From Megaleporinus macrocephalus (lineage: Eukaryota > Chordata > Actinopteri > Characiformes > Anostomidae), in NCBI GenBank assembly GCA_021613375.1, contig CM038711.1, forward strand, positions 14,780,576 through 14,844,575: a stretch of 64,000 nt of DNA, given 5' to 3'. The first letter of the stretch is position 1; each line of letters begins with the position of its first letter. The notes beneath the pieces were generated by a model that saw only the letters and a program-made list of their open reading frames with translations, ran no database searches and was not told where the DNA came from. Below, one piece after another: positions 1 through 11,450 of the stretch. Position numbers and translations under genes: made by a program.

Positions 1-300
1 CGAGCACTGTTCTGAATCAAAGGTTGGGAGGAGTGACCCCATCACAGTAGCAATTAATCACAAGACCGCGCTGAAGGATTGCCCCCATTAATCTTACAAT
101 GATGAGAAGTTCATTAATTACATAGGCTCGAAGAGGGAGTCGGTTTTTAAAGGCGTGTTCTTCCATGGCGTAATTTCAAATGCCTCTTTTTTCCACCTCC
201 ATTGAGACGATGATTGCCTCTTCTTGTTTGCATCGTTCTAACGTCTTTCGATTGTCCCCAGCAATCTCCACACACAAGAAATCAAATATGTTAAGGCTGT
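1..300. promoter_or_regulatory. CNE-like block at left edge (candidate enhancer)
   Basis: This is higher-complexity sequence than the AT-rich DNA that follows, with TAAT-core sites (CATTAATC, TTCATTAATTACAT) and no repeat signature. It has no open frame of note. Such blocks in vertebrate gene deserts are often conserved enhancers. Here that is inferred only from composition and motif density, and the block may continue to the left of the window. Confidence 0.3.
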
Positions 301-696
301 GGGGTCTTTGCTTGATAAAAATAGAGCAGGGCACACATAAGTAGCCCTTGAGTCTTTAATGACTGGCTATTATTCAGGGTGAATGTTGTACCAGAATATA
401 TTAAGTGTGGTAAAACGTGTGCCAGTATATTCATATATTCTAACTCACTGCTATTATGCATGCATGCTAATGCATGATAATGCTAATACAAAGCACTGAT
501 TGGTTACTTATCAACTGCCTTTTACTTTGTCATGTGTATACATGAGCAATCAAAGCTGAACTATAAAACATGCCATTTGTGCATTGTGTGCATAATTTTA
601 ATCAGATAAAAAACCTCCAGATAATTCTGAGAACTGTAAGTAGCATGAAAAGACGAAATCTTCTAAGGTCCGTACTATTTAGTGATTTTATGAGTG

Positions 697-934
697 TTTT
701 AAATGTTTTTAAACCTTATCAAACTGTTCTTGAGATGAGCCAACAGATGTATCTACTTTTCAATTTACAGATGTACGTTTGCTTTTCAGGAATTATATCC
801 ACAGACCTTCAGTATATTTTTAATGTTTTTAAACCTCTTCAACTGTTCTTGAGATGAGCCAACAGATGTATCTACATTTCAATTTACAGATGTATGTTTG
901 CTTTTCAGGAATTATATTCATAGACCTTCAGTAA
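697..934. repeat. Tandem duplication, two units of about 118-120 bp
   Basis: Unit 1 (about 697-816) and unit 2 (about 817-934) share the anchors GATGAGCCAACAGATGTATC and GCTTTTCAGGAATTATAT in the same order, with only a few substitutions and a one-base length difference. A 95-aa open frame (570-857) crosses both copies but ends inside the second, so it looks incidental. Confidence 0.9.
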
Positions 935-937
935 AAG

Positions 938-2340
938 CAATCCAGTAACATTTGTTGTTGATCTTGAAGTTGTATAGTTATCTTCATGAGCTTCAACTGC
1001 TATTGAGACATAACTACACCTTAGCCATCAGCTCCACTAATTGTTAAATTTAAATTGTTAAAAGTTAAATTTAGCTATTTTATTTAAATTTATGGAAGTA
1101 AAGATTCACAGGATGTGTACTTACCTTGATGTTTTCCAAAGGTAATGCACTCGCACGGTTTCATTTCAGTCTTTAGCTCATAATACTTTTTTTGGTTTAA
1201 TTAATTCTGTTCTCTTGGTTCAGCACCTAAATTGCTTTGCTGTTCCTCACACCTCTATAATTTGAGCTTTAACACTTTAGTTTAGAACAAAAGGATCATA
1301 AAAAGAGAAGAACCGAGTCTAAAAGCCCTGCGGAAACAAAGGAAGAGGGTTGAGGTTGATTTGAAGTGTTATTGAGATTTGTAGTGGTGAAAAATATTCC
1401 CTTTGTTCAGCTAAGCTGTTATTTTGTTTTGTTTCATCTTAATCAAAAACAACTATTACACCACATGAAGTACTTTATTCATTTTTACTGTGAAACAAAG
1501 TTCCTATACTGATGCTGGGTGTACTGAGAAATTATATTAAAGTTCTATCCATGATCGAAAATCATCAATAGTCCCAAGCCTCTACCACTTTACTTGCAAG
1601 GAGAAAGAGAAAAGGAAATGACTGCACTTGATAAGTGTAATTCATGGAGTGTAGGAAAACAAAAGGTGGGCTTTAAAGTTAACTAGCTAGCCAATCTGAC
1701 TAACATTAGCACTCACTGGCCTAGTCTAGACTAACAAAGACTAACTCTGTGTAAAATGTAATACTTTTATTATAGCTTACAGGTTTCTTGCTATGAACCC
1801 ACATCATGTTTTGGTTGTGAGGTTTGTCTGTCAGACAAGGGATGATGGAGATTTCTAGCAGCTAAGACAAAGATAGTTAACAACCTAAACATGATGATGT
1901 GGATTTATAGTCAATATAAGCCCATATCGCTTATAGTCGATAGCCCATATCAATGATATCCACAAATGTCCAGTTTGGCTTTTGCCTGTGGGTGGTAACA
2001 TTAGCTAGGTTAGCTAGCTAGCCAGTGTTACAGTCTACTACCACCAAACAGTTTTTCTCTATTCACTTAAGAATTGTAACTGCAGGCATTCTCATTGCAA
2101 AATAAACCAAAAAGGCAAAATAATGAAAATTAAGTAGTTTTTTGTACTCATGTCTGTTTTAACAACTAGGAACACAGCACTGTGGTACGTTGAAAGATCA
2201 AATCCTTAATGGTGCCTCACTAAAGAAGGATGTGATCAGCAAAAGGTTCACAAATTCATCATTGTGGTTTGATTTTGGGATTTTAAGGAGCATTTGGCCC
2301 CAGAAATAGCCATTACATGAGATTTAGCAAGAGGACAGGG
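938..2340. other. AT-rich intergenic sequence without recognised gene
   Basis: No exon, RNA gene or full mobile element is recognised. Near the right end, about 1960-2100, lies a diverged copy of a dispersed repeat that recurs at about 18395-18510. The shared landmarks are TTTGGCTTTTGCC, GTGGGTG, AACATTAGCTAG and AGAATTGTAACTG in the same order. Confidence 0.5.
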
Positions 2341-2344
2341 ATAG

Positions 2345-3114
2345 CAGTATTTTAGTCTTTTTCAGTCTTTTTCCATTCCATTTTTTTTGGGATATACTCT
2401 TCATTCATAGAAGTAGTTATACTTAAATGGCTTTGTTTTGCCTGGTTGTACACAGTTAAGGAAAATCTTAAATTAGTATTAAAACCTTAAGTTATACAAA
2501 GTTTGTTTACATTTTTAAATTATTGTAACATTTTATTTTGATGGTGATCCTGTAGACATTTAACATGTCTGGTATCCTGCTATTTTTAATTTGCAACACG
2601 AATGCGCCAACCACCAAAAAGTTTTTTGTTTACATTTCTCTTCCCAACTTAAATGTTGTAGCAGTTACATTCTGGCACCTAATGTACCATTTCAGGTGGA
2701 ACAGGAACATTCGAACAAGAAGCTGGAGCATGATAAGCTTCATAAAAAGTCTAATGCTGAGAGACATTTTACAAGAAACCATTTACCTTTTGTAGAACAG
2801 TATCCTGCAGGACCTGCTGGACATTCAAGAAAAGCAGCCGTAGCTGAGCAAAAGTTAAAGCAGAGCAAATCTGGTGTGTCCTAATTGCACACTTAATAAT
2901 AATACAAACTAGTTTTTGATTTGTATGGAGTTTTATATAGTTACAAGCATCACAAATCCACAATACATGCCTAGAACCAGTTGATTTTTGAGTATGGAAA
3001 TGATGGACACTAAGTGAAACAAAAAAGGAGGAGCTTACCAGGTCTGGAAAGTTTTGAAAGAGTGGTGAATGGTGATGCGAGACCAGGAAACATGTATATA
3101 TGATCGACCTGAAT

Positions 3115-3184
<70 letters not shown>

Positions 3185-3336
3185 GTTTAGTCCGTTTAGT
3201 CCATTCGTTTAGTCCATTTCCTTAACTGTGTACAACCAGGCGAAACAAAGCCATTTAAGTATAACTACTTCTATGAATGAAGAGTATATCCCAAAAAAAA
3301 TGGAATGGAAAAAGACTGAAAAAGACTAAAATACTG
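2345..3336. repeat. Long inverted repeat, 120-bp arms around a 752-bp spacer
   Basis: The arm at 2345-2464 is the reverse complement of 3217-3336 with one mismatch (GTTTTGCC versus GTTTCGCC) and no gaps, even through a run of eight T. The spacer holds a copy of a short hairpin repeat near 2642-2708, a 97-aa open frame (2591-2884) without recognisable domains, and a (TA)n tract. The motif CGTTTAGTCC recurs just inside the right arm and again near 3392. The structure could be a transposon with long terminal inverted repeats or a recent inverted duplication. No clear target-site duplication is seen. Confidence 0.9.
3119..3182. repeat. (TA)n microsatellite
   Basis: About 32 uninterrupted TA dinucleotides, inside the spacer of the long inverted repeat and close to its right arm. 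Confidence 0.98.
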
Positions 3337-3681
3337 TCGCATCAGTCGCATTACAAAAAATCATCAAAGCAAATTCTTTGCCTTGAAGATTCGTTTAGTC
3401 CATTCAGCTATATACAGCGCACTGTTTTGCACGGATAACATTTACTGTGGCACAGCGCAAGCTTACCGTGTTGCCAGGTGACACGAAGAAGATGGCACGG
3501 ATTGCAAAATAGAAAAAGAGAAAGAAAACAAGGAGAGGCAAACAGAAAGGACGGGTCAGAGAGAACCATACACAGTGTCCAACCTTTACTGTAAAACCAA
3601 ACTAGCTAAGGAAGCCGTCACTGAGCGCCAACCTGAAAGAAAGACGTGGCTGAAGTTAGCTTCTTATATGAATTCCACCGT

Positions 3682-3750
3682 TCCACCTTAAATGATTGCC
3701 GCAGTTACAGACGCCAGAATGTAACGTCTATACGATTTAAGGCGGAACCG
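3682..3750. repeat. Short hairpin repeat (MITE-like), best of three copies
   Basis: GTTCCACCTTAAAT at the left is mirrored by ATTTAAGGCGGAAC at the right across about 40 bp. Related copies lie at about 2642-2708 (AACTTAAATG ... TTCAGGTGGAAC) and 38119-38152 (GTCCACCTTGCCA ... GTTTAAGGTGGAAC). The recurrence of both arms at unrelated places suggests a small non-autonomous DNA element. I cannot name the family. Confidence 0.6.
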
Positions 3751-3821
3751 GGAAGTTCAAATAAGAAGCTAACTTCAGAAAGCAAGCAACTGAGCTATCC
3801 CAGCAAACTGATAGCGAGTGT

Positions 3822-4041
3822 AGTCAGTGTGATGATGAGTTGAGATGAAGGCTAGTAAAGCGTGTATGTTAGTTATGGTTATATGTAATGGCTAGTTAAG
3901 AAAGTAAGTCAGTGTGATGGAGAGTTGAGATGAATGCTACTAAAGTGTGTATGTTAGTTATGGTTATATGTAATGGCTAGTTAAGAAAGTAAGTCAGTGT
4001 GATGGCAAGTTGAGATGAAGGCTAGTAAAGCGTGTATGTTA
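3822..4041. repeat. 85-bp minisatellite, about 2.6 copies
   Basis: Units start at 3822, 3907 and 3992, each with AGTCAGTGTGATG and then TGTATGTTA about 60 bp on. Divergence between units is a few bases. The third unit breaks off after TGTATGTTAA. Confidence 0.92.
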
Positions 4042-4464
4042 ACCACAGAAAATAAAAGCCTGGGCTTCATTCACATTATCGTTTTAACCATAGTTACAAA
4101 CACACTCACAAGAACATACATCCCTCACAGTGATGCATAAAATACACAGCAAATCAGGTGGTGTTTGTAGCAATTTGGAGTCTAAAATGCACCAAATCCA
4201 ATACAGCAATAATATTAAGTTTAGTTTGTTTGCAGTAAGTGGGTCAGCAAGTGTAGAACAAGTTTCAGCAGAGTAAATGAGTGTACAGGAGCCAGTCTTG
4301 TGAACTTAGTATGATGTATAGGTCTAGTAATACATATCAATAATAGTAATTATTTAAATGTTTTCTTTAAAATTGTACTATGTGCAATTTAAGCAATAAA
4401 ATGTTATTATCTTATTTTATCTTATATATTTACTATTGCTCTTTAATAAAAAATATATATATTT
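4042..4464. other. AT-rich intergenic sequence, nothing recognised
   Basis: No coding, RNA or repeat signature could be identified apart from generally high AT content. Confidence 0.5.
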
Positions 4465-4522
4465 TATCCGAGTACTCAATAGAATTCTCGATAACTAAAA
4501 TAATTAATAGCTGCAGCCCTAC
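4465..4522 (+). mobile_element. hAT-like element end (fragment)
   Basis: The stretch ends in TAGCTGCAGCCCTACTG, preceded by TCGATAACTAAAATAAT. This matches the usual end of a very common vertebrate/fish hAT-type repeat, whose end reads roughly TAGTTGCAGCCCT after a TCGAT-rich segment. The opposite end was not found nearby, so this is a fragment. The family assignment rests on memory of the repeat, not on a search. Confidence 0.5.
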
Positions 4523-5029
4523 TGTGTAGCATTAGTGTGTAGCACACAATAGAGAAGCATCTTAAATCTGTGTTTTTGTTTGGCTTCTCTTAAAATTTGA
4601 AGCACTGAAACCTGTTCTTCTTAAAACACAAATGCCACAAGACTGTCCACTGTCGCACGACATAAACTGACAGCTTCAAGCAAAAAGACGTTCGGACATA
4701 AGAAACAGGCTTGTGTTTTTAAAACCCTTTCAGAAATTATGGATGCTACTAAAGCGTGCCTGCCCTCAAGGGGTTTTACACTGGTTTCGCACAGCCGCAT
4801 ATTAAGCATTCAAAGCCTATCAGAAAGGGCACTATTAATTTTGAGACAAAAGGGGCTTGAGCTCGCCAGAGGCTCTGATTACAGTTACTTTCAGCATAAT
4901 GATCACTGGTGGTTCGCTGGGAAATGTCCAGTTTTGAGTGACAAATGGGACAAATGGGCATGTTTGTTATTTGATATAGGGACTTCCCCATCTCTTCTGA
5001 TACCGTCTAATACCGAATGATTTCCATCA
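4523..5029. other. Unassigned sequence with chance open frames
   Basis: A 93-aa plus-strand frame (4739-5020) and overlapping minus-strand frames of similar size occur here. None carries a domain I recognise. It may be internal sequence of a decayed element ending at 4522, but I cannot show that. Confidence 0.35.
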
Positions 5030-5580
5030 TTAATTCAGGTTCAAGGGGCTTTATTGTCGTTTCGGCCATAGAGACAGTAGACAGTGAAACAAAACAATGT
5101 TCCTCCAGGAACATGGTGCAACACAAAAACACAAGGGCAATACAATATACACAGTGCAACAATACAGTGCAATATGAATCAGAATTTAGACAAAAGATTC
5201 TGCCCTCTGCATTTAAACCATGCATGTCCGTAAAAACCTCCCCACACACACATACTCTAGTCACATATACAGTAAGGGGCAGTTAGTACACATGCTCAGA
5301 GCAGTGGGTGGCCCTATCCACAGTGCCCTGGGAGCAGTTAGGGGTTAGGTGCCTTGCTCAAGGGCACTTTAGTCATGTTCTGTCAGTTCAGGGGATCAAA
5401 TCAATGACCTCCCGGTCATAGGGCTGGTGCCCTACTGTATGAAAGATTTACAAAAAACCAGGACCCAGGAAAGACATTGCATGGACACACAGACAGTACA
5501 TTCAATGGCTTGTGGAAAGAAACGGTTGCAGAGTCTGTGAGGGCTCAAATGTTATGTTTCCTTCTTCAAGATGGCAGATC
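5030..5580. repeat. Nested teleost dispersed repeats
   Basis: The outer repeat starts with AAGGGGCTTTATTGTCGTTT and resumes at about 5515-5575 with AGAAACGGTTGCAGAGTCTG. Both are landmarks of one high-copy fish repeat. Between them, about 5290-5445, sits a second common fish repeat marked by GAGCAGTGGGTGGCC, GTGCCTTGCTCAAGGGCAC and GACCTCCCGGTCATAGGGCT. The simplest reading is insertion of the second into the first. The class (LINE tail or SINE) is uncertain. Confidence 0.65.
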
Positions 5581-6620
5581 AAACAACACAACAAACGTAT
5601 GTGAGATAATATAACAAAAATTAAAACACCAAAAATAAAAATAAATTCATATGAATATTTGCTGCTCTAAATAAACTGTGATAAGCAATGCCCACATAAA
5701 TAAGTAAATGCACAACTAAATCCATGACTGATGAAAGGACATTCTAATATCATGAAGAAGAAATCAAAACATTTGTGATCTTAGACAGTAAAAAGACACA
5801 AGGATATTTCTAAAGCCGATTTGTTTGCCAGTGTGTTCGGCCTTCACGCTCACATGATGTAGAGAATAGTGATCAAATGAGAAAAAAAACACCAGCGAGA
5901 AGATGCTCAACATTAAAGCTTCCTCTGTGGACATGCTCCATATTTTTCAGAAGTGTTTTTATGAACATGATGCCGAGAGTTGAATTGTTTTGGAAACTCA
6001 GCCTGATTCACACAACATTTTTAGTTATTCACTTGCATTTGAGTCGACAGTTGGATGGACTCCTGGCCAGTGATAACATGCTTTGGAAGCAGCAGTGGTG
6101 CAGAGACAGAGTGGTTGCCAGTTTGGTTTTAGAGGCACTTCATTTAGCTCTGATCTTGTGCAAAAACAAAAAAATATATATTCTCTGATCCTGCTTTTTC
6201 ATGAACCACTCATCCCCACACTGCAGGCCACACTTTGAAAACCACTGTTATAAGGCATCACTACAAAGAACCCTTTATTTCTAAGAGAGTATTTAAGCAC
6301 TTAAATATCTGAAGTGACTGTTTATTATAACACTTTATTTTCATGAACATGTACTGGGGCTTTATTAAACATGCAATTGGTAAGATTTAGAAATTCCAAT
6401 GTTACCTAAAATTATCAATAGAATGTAAAGAAAAAAAATATCCTAACTAAAAGAAAGCTATTTAAGTTAGCATGCCAACAAGCTAGCCCGTTCTGTCGAG
6501 TAGCACTATCACTGTAGTGTCAAGTCTGGGAAGATAAAGAAGATGAAGAAGTAGCACTGCCTGACAGCATATTCTAATCTTGTCAATCAGGTTACAGCTA
6601 TATCTCATGGTTTTATAATT
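5581..6620. other. Intergenic sequence, no gene recognised
   Basis: AT-rich sequence with a 103-aa chance frame (5877-6188) lacking domains. Around 6222-6247 the phrase CACACTTTGAAAACCACTG resembles the terminal inverted repeat of a hAT-type MITE, but no matching left end was found. Confidence 0.4.
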
Positions 6621-7094
6621 AAGGCTCATTTATACTCCCTCTATGTGATGAAATGTCTGCGTGTGTTTCAAGCGATATAACTGTCACTGCCCACATACTT
6701 TTGTTCGACAGCTCCGTGGACATAGTTGTTGAGCAACACTTTCAGTAGAGGGCAGTACAGAGTAAATCAAACATGGTGACACTGGATAAGCTCGTAATTC
6801 TGTATTTACTTTAAAAAGAAATAAAAATAATGGTTTGTCTCTGTGTTGCGGCAAAGTAACATCATGGTTAAAATTTCTAACCAACTCGCAACCAATCTTC
6901 AAAAAGTCCCACCGTTTCTTCTTCGTTGTGTTTGTAAGAAGTTGTCGCGTCTTGCACTGCCCCCATTCCAGCAGTATTGCTCCACCCCATCTGTATCTAT
7001 AAGCTTTCTGAAAACATGCAAACTATGCACAAAATGAATGCAGGGTACGGACAGAAAGCTCCATGCATGTTAATGTTGAGTATAAATGTGTCTT
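6621..7094. mobile_element. Non-autonomous DNA transposon with TIRs (MITE)
   Basis: The left end AAGGCTCATTTATACTC is mirrored at the right by AGTATAAATGTGTCTT, giving imperfect terminal inverted repeats about 470 bp apart. The interior (for example GACAGCTCCGTGGACATAGT and GAGGGCAGTACAGAGT) matches my memory of a repeated fish element of this layout. It has no transposase frame. Flanking TAA at each side may be a 3-bp target duplication of the PIF/Harbinger kind, but the superfamily is not certain. Confidence 0.65.
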
Positions 7095-7849
7095 TAAAGA
7101 AAAAGCTCCAACATTTTTGTAAAGTTTACACAATAAAATGGTTGAAATGTAGAAAAAGTCATTCCAAGTGGTTTGATGTGTAACACTCTATCAAAGAGTC
7201 AGAATTGTCCACAGTGGTTCTGATATAAACCAGACATCTGTCTGTCACAAAAAGTATTACATTAAACAGATAGACCTATGCATTCGAATGTCTGTGACAT
7301 TGTTTTATGAACGTTTTCATTTAAAATGGATTTGAATCTATTTATTTGACTCCATTTGACTATTTTACCATCACCAACATTATAATTTAATTATCTTTAA
7401 GTGGACAATCTTGTGAATCCTGGTTCCTATCACCACCACCATGAAGAAATCTGAGTCTATTAGTGTCTCTACAATGAACCATTTACCATCAAACCAATCT
7501 GAATGACTGTTTACATCTCAAGGACTAAATTAAGGAATTTAAAAAAAGGTGTGGTGAAATTTTCCTTTAAGCAAAGCTATTCAATGAAGGGAATACCACC
7601 TACCACTAGCAGGAAGCAAAATAAGTGATATTAATAGGTTTAAAGCAAAAGTTTGAAGGGGTCCAAAGGACAACCCATATTACAAAATGTTCTTCCACCT
7701 GTTATGTGCAAATACACTTATCCACCAGAGTGGGTCCCCAAATCCTCAAAACCTACACAGTGTAGCTTTAAAACAAAGTGTTACCCAATTATTTAACTTG
7801 TGTTTAATTTTAGGCTACCCACCGTTGTCTACACAAAGGCACAAGCCAA
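7095..7849. other. AT-rich intergenic sequence, nothing recognised
   Basis: No gene, RNA or clear mobile element was found. The 97-aa frame at 7687-7980 runs into the CNE-like block on the right and shows no domain. Confidence 0.45.
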
Positions 7850-8770
7850 ATTCCATTTCAGACGTTTTGTTTCCTGCCTCCCTCTTGCTGCATGGGGCCA
7901 TGTTACGAGGGGACAGGCAGAAGACAGGGGTGCTAAGATGGAATAATCACCGCAGGTTTCCCCCGTCGTCCCATGAGTGACAGGCCTCATCTGCGAGGGG
8001 GATCAGTGTGTGTGACACACGCTGACAAGCTGGAACTAATTTATTCCTCTCTTAAAGGAAATTCCATTTTTAACTGTCTGTTGAACACACAATAACACAC
8101 ATCATGCAGTTAGCAAATTATGCAGGCATCTTCGCGCCAGGCCGACATGAAAAATGAACTGCCAGTGCCGCGCGCATCAACGCTGCCTTGTCAGTTCTCC
8201 GCAATTATTTTATTGTAATGAAATTCTGGGGCTGATTCGGCTAAGCCGGCGTGTGGTTAGTCAGCAGTGGGCGTCCGTCTCTGGAGCACTACAACCGGGA
8301 CTGATTACGAAAAACAAGTAAGCAAATGTATAAATGGGTGTCACTTTAATAAATGTATCAGACTATGAAATCAATTACAATTGATCCTCCATTTATGAAA
8401 CTTGGCAGGACCATTTATTATGTCTCTGAGGGATTGGGGCTTGATTAAATGGGCTGTCTGAGAAAGTGGGGGCCAGCGCCTTCCTTGTCAGACAACAGTT
8501 AGTTTTTAAAAGTCTTTAAACAGCGTGTCAGGTGCCATTTATTTGCTGGGGTCTGCCTTGTCAGGCGCTTTCCAACGGATGTCTCGGCGATGGTGGAATC
8601 AGCAGTTCACTGAAGGCTGCTGGCAGCGTTTATGCTTTGGGGAATTACACAGCACTATTGAGACATCCTCACTTGTCTCGGGTTTACCACTCTCTTTGTT
8701 CGAGATGTTGAATTATTGAGCCTTGAGTCCTTGGTTTTTGTGAAAGCAAATACTTTAATGCTAATTTCGC
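7850..8770. promoter_or_regulatory. CNE-like block (candidate enhancer cluster)
   Basis: A long stretch without repeat signatures, less AT-rich than its surroundings, with features common in deeply conserved vertebrate enhancers: TTTTATTGTAATGAAATTC, TCAATTACAATTGATCC, CTTGATTAAATGGGCTGTC, CTTGTCAGACAAC (TALE-like TGTCAG) and CAGTTAGCAAATTATGCA. No frame is long enough for an exon with recognisable content. Conservation is inferred, not measured. Confidence 0.4.
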
Positions 8771-10694
8771 TGTTTGCAGATGGGAAGAATACAAAACCAG
8801 TGTTTTTTTTCCCCTTGGCTTTTCATTTTTTTAAGCAAACCAAACTTCCAACAACACTTTCCATGCAGCGTTGAGGTTCAGCGAGGTGTTATATTGCTTA
8901 GTAATTTATCTCACCAAGGAATTACTCAGATGCATCAGCAGTTCTATCAAAATGGTTCAGATACACAAATATTTGTCCCAAACTACTGCTGTACACATTC
9001 CCAGTTATTTTTTCATTAACTGTCGCATGCTTATTTATTCTTCTGCTTGCGAGAAAAATATTGACTTGTGTATTTGTGCATGAAAATAACATTAGTAAAT
9101 TAGCCAGGCTAAATCAACACCATCTTGCTCATTGTGTGACAGATACCAGATGGCACCAAGACAGCCATACAAGCAAAGATCTTATTCATAGTCCTGTAAT
9201 GCGATCACATGTAATAGACCATTTTATTCGACTATTGATTAGCATCTATATCAGACGTTCTCAGCAAGAACTTTCCAAGTCAGCCTAGCCGTGAGCATTT
9301 TCGTTATGTTTCAGCCTCCAGCACACCTGAGCCAGGTAATCAGGAGCCACAGCATGTTGATTACCTGGCAAAGGTTTATTGGAAACTGCAATAGGACAAA
9401 AATTTAGACTGACTGGTGGCCCCTGTGGACTTGATTGGAAAGTTTGGTTTGATGAGGTGTGTAGTGAACTAAAGGCTGTAGTGTCTACATGCAACCAGGC
9501 GTGCACCACAATAGGAGTGTAGCAAAACACCACTATGCTTATTTGTATTTATTTGTGCTTTGTATTTTGGGTTTTTATTATCATCAACAATGCTGAAAAT
9601 AAAAGCTTATTTCCTCCTGTAATTAGCTCACTCAAGTATATTAAGCTACCATTTAACTCAGTTTGTGAATGTGGCCTATACATTTGGCACTGCAGTGCAG
9701 GGGCTTGTTTTCAGGTGGGCAGGGCCTATACACACAGTTTTTTTAAGGATAAAAACCACATGTCAAGTTTTGAAAGTGAACACCTTTAAATTAATACTGT
9801 CTTTCACACCAAGTTTGAAACTGACTGTGGCTCTGTGTATTATTTTTATCTGAGCTGCTCTGTTTGCTAAACGTATGGGTTAAAACCAGGCTGACCAATA
9901 AGAGCTCCATCTTAATGGTTGTAGCCCAAGCAAATGTATTTCAGGATGCCGGTAGAATCATCTCACGGAGCCCAAATCTCAAAATACAAGCAGCACACAG
10001 ACTATAAACATGCAGAGGATAAAGAAAATATGTCTGAGAAGAGCTAAAAGGCTATGAATGATGGTGAGTAATGTTAAAAAAAACGTATACAACAATTCAT
10101 TTACTGCCTAATAATGAGGAGGAACAAGCAACAATACAGCCTCCAATTCCTGACATACAGAAATACCTGCAAAATCAGCTGTTCAGCTTTAGCTCCTGTA
10201 AGAAGTGGTGAGCCCCTCATGTTGATACATTTTCTGTATGTACCCAATGTGTGCACTGTTTAGTCACAGTGCTTAAAAGAAAAAAAATGTTTTCAGACTG
10301 TTTAGAGAAAGAAGGGACCGTTGTTTTAAAATCAGAATCTGTTTTTTTAGTCTGAAAAAATAGTGCACGGCGTGAAGAGACCATTACTGCTATTTTTGAG
10401 CATTCATAGTTCTCAGTAATTTTGTCATTGGTCATTAAAAATGCACTGCTTTCCTAGGAGTGGTGATTTTAATAAACATACCTCTTGTATGTCTTACGGT
10501 GATGCCTGCATGACATCTGGGCATGAATCATTTTTATTTCTGAATTAAACATAACTGATCACAGACTGATCATGTGATTAATTTATTAATATTTTATTAA
10601 GTCAAGTATCTTCACTATGCATTTATGGAACTCAGTTACAGCAAGTCTTATATTTCTCAAGTCACATAATCTATTATGGAATGAAGAACATTTC
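8771..10694. other. Intergenic sequence, no gene recognised
   Basis: Ordinary AT-rich sequence with several chance frames of 64-84 aa on both strands. None has domains or codon structure worth calling. A few GCTAG-rich stretches occur, as elsewhere in the window. Confidence 0.45.
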
Positions 10695-10820
10695 TCTGAT
10701 GGTGAGTTTCTCTGCAGTGACACTGACGTGGTGGTGGTGGTGTGTTAGTGTGTGCTGTGCTGCTGTGAGTGGATCAGACACAGCAGTGCTGCTGAAGTGT
10801 TTAAACACCACTGCTAAGCA
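10695..10820. mobile_element. Fragment of foldback element (same family as 43568-44105)
   Basis: GCAGTGACACTGACGTGGTG, GTGTGTTAGTGTGTGCTG and GAGTGGATCAGACACAGCAG appear in this order. They match, partly in inverse orientation, the arms and centre of the large palindromic element near 43.6-44.1 kb. Only one arm and part of the centre are present. Confidence 0.75.
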
Positions 10821-11059
10821 ATTAACATAGCCACCTTATAACTACACTATGGTCTACAAATATCTTCTATGAACATTTAGCAACATGTTTGCTGTTGCCC
10901 CCCCAGAAGATTCAAATGACATTCTAGTAACACGTCTGCTGCATTGCAGGTCAAGGCTGGATCACAAAAATTCTGAATGACTGGCATTCCAGGAAAACAT
11001 GAACGTAAGTGTCTAGCATGAAGTGTTCCCGAGATTTATTCTTTTTTACACCATGTTCT

Positions 11060-11450
11060 TTAACGTCGCATATGATATTGACAACCTGAGAGAGTTATGC
11101 TATGTTTAGATCAGATATAAAATTATGGGATTATTTTTGTGATTTAGGTCTTTTTTACAGGACAGTTTGTAAAGAACTGAGTTATTTTGGACATGAATAA
11201 AATAGTGTACAGAGATATGGGTCTGATACGTTTATTCGACCTTGCTAGCAGGACAGTTGTATTGAACTAGGGTTATGTTTAGGTTTGATTAGCAGAACAG
11301 TTGATATAGAATTATGGATTTATTTGAGAGATTAATAAAGTTAAGATTAGGTTTGGTTATCAATCTAGATATGTGAGATTAATCTGAAGATGAATAAAGC
11401 TGTGCTTGGGTCTGCTTAGCAGAGCAGTAGGTGTAGAGCTATGAGATCAT
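11060..11450. repeat. Degenerate minisatellite (irregular period)
   Basis: Variants of GCAGGACAGTT recur at about 11157, 11248, 11292 and 11419, interspersed with variants of AATAAAG followed by TGGGTCTG or TTAGGTTTGG. The units are uneven and strongly diverged, so this is a weak call. Confidence 0.4.
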
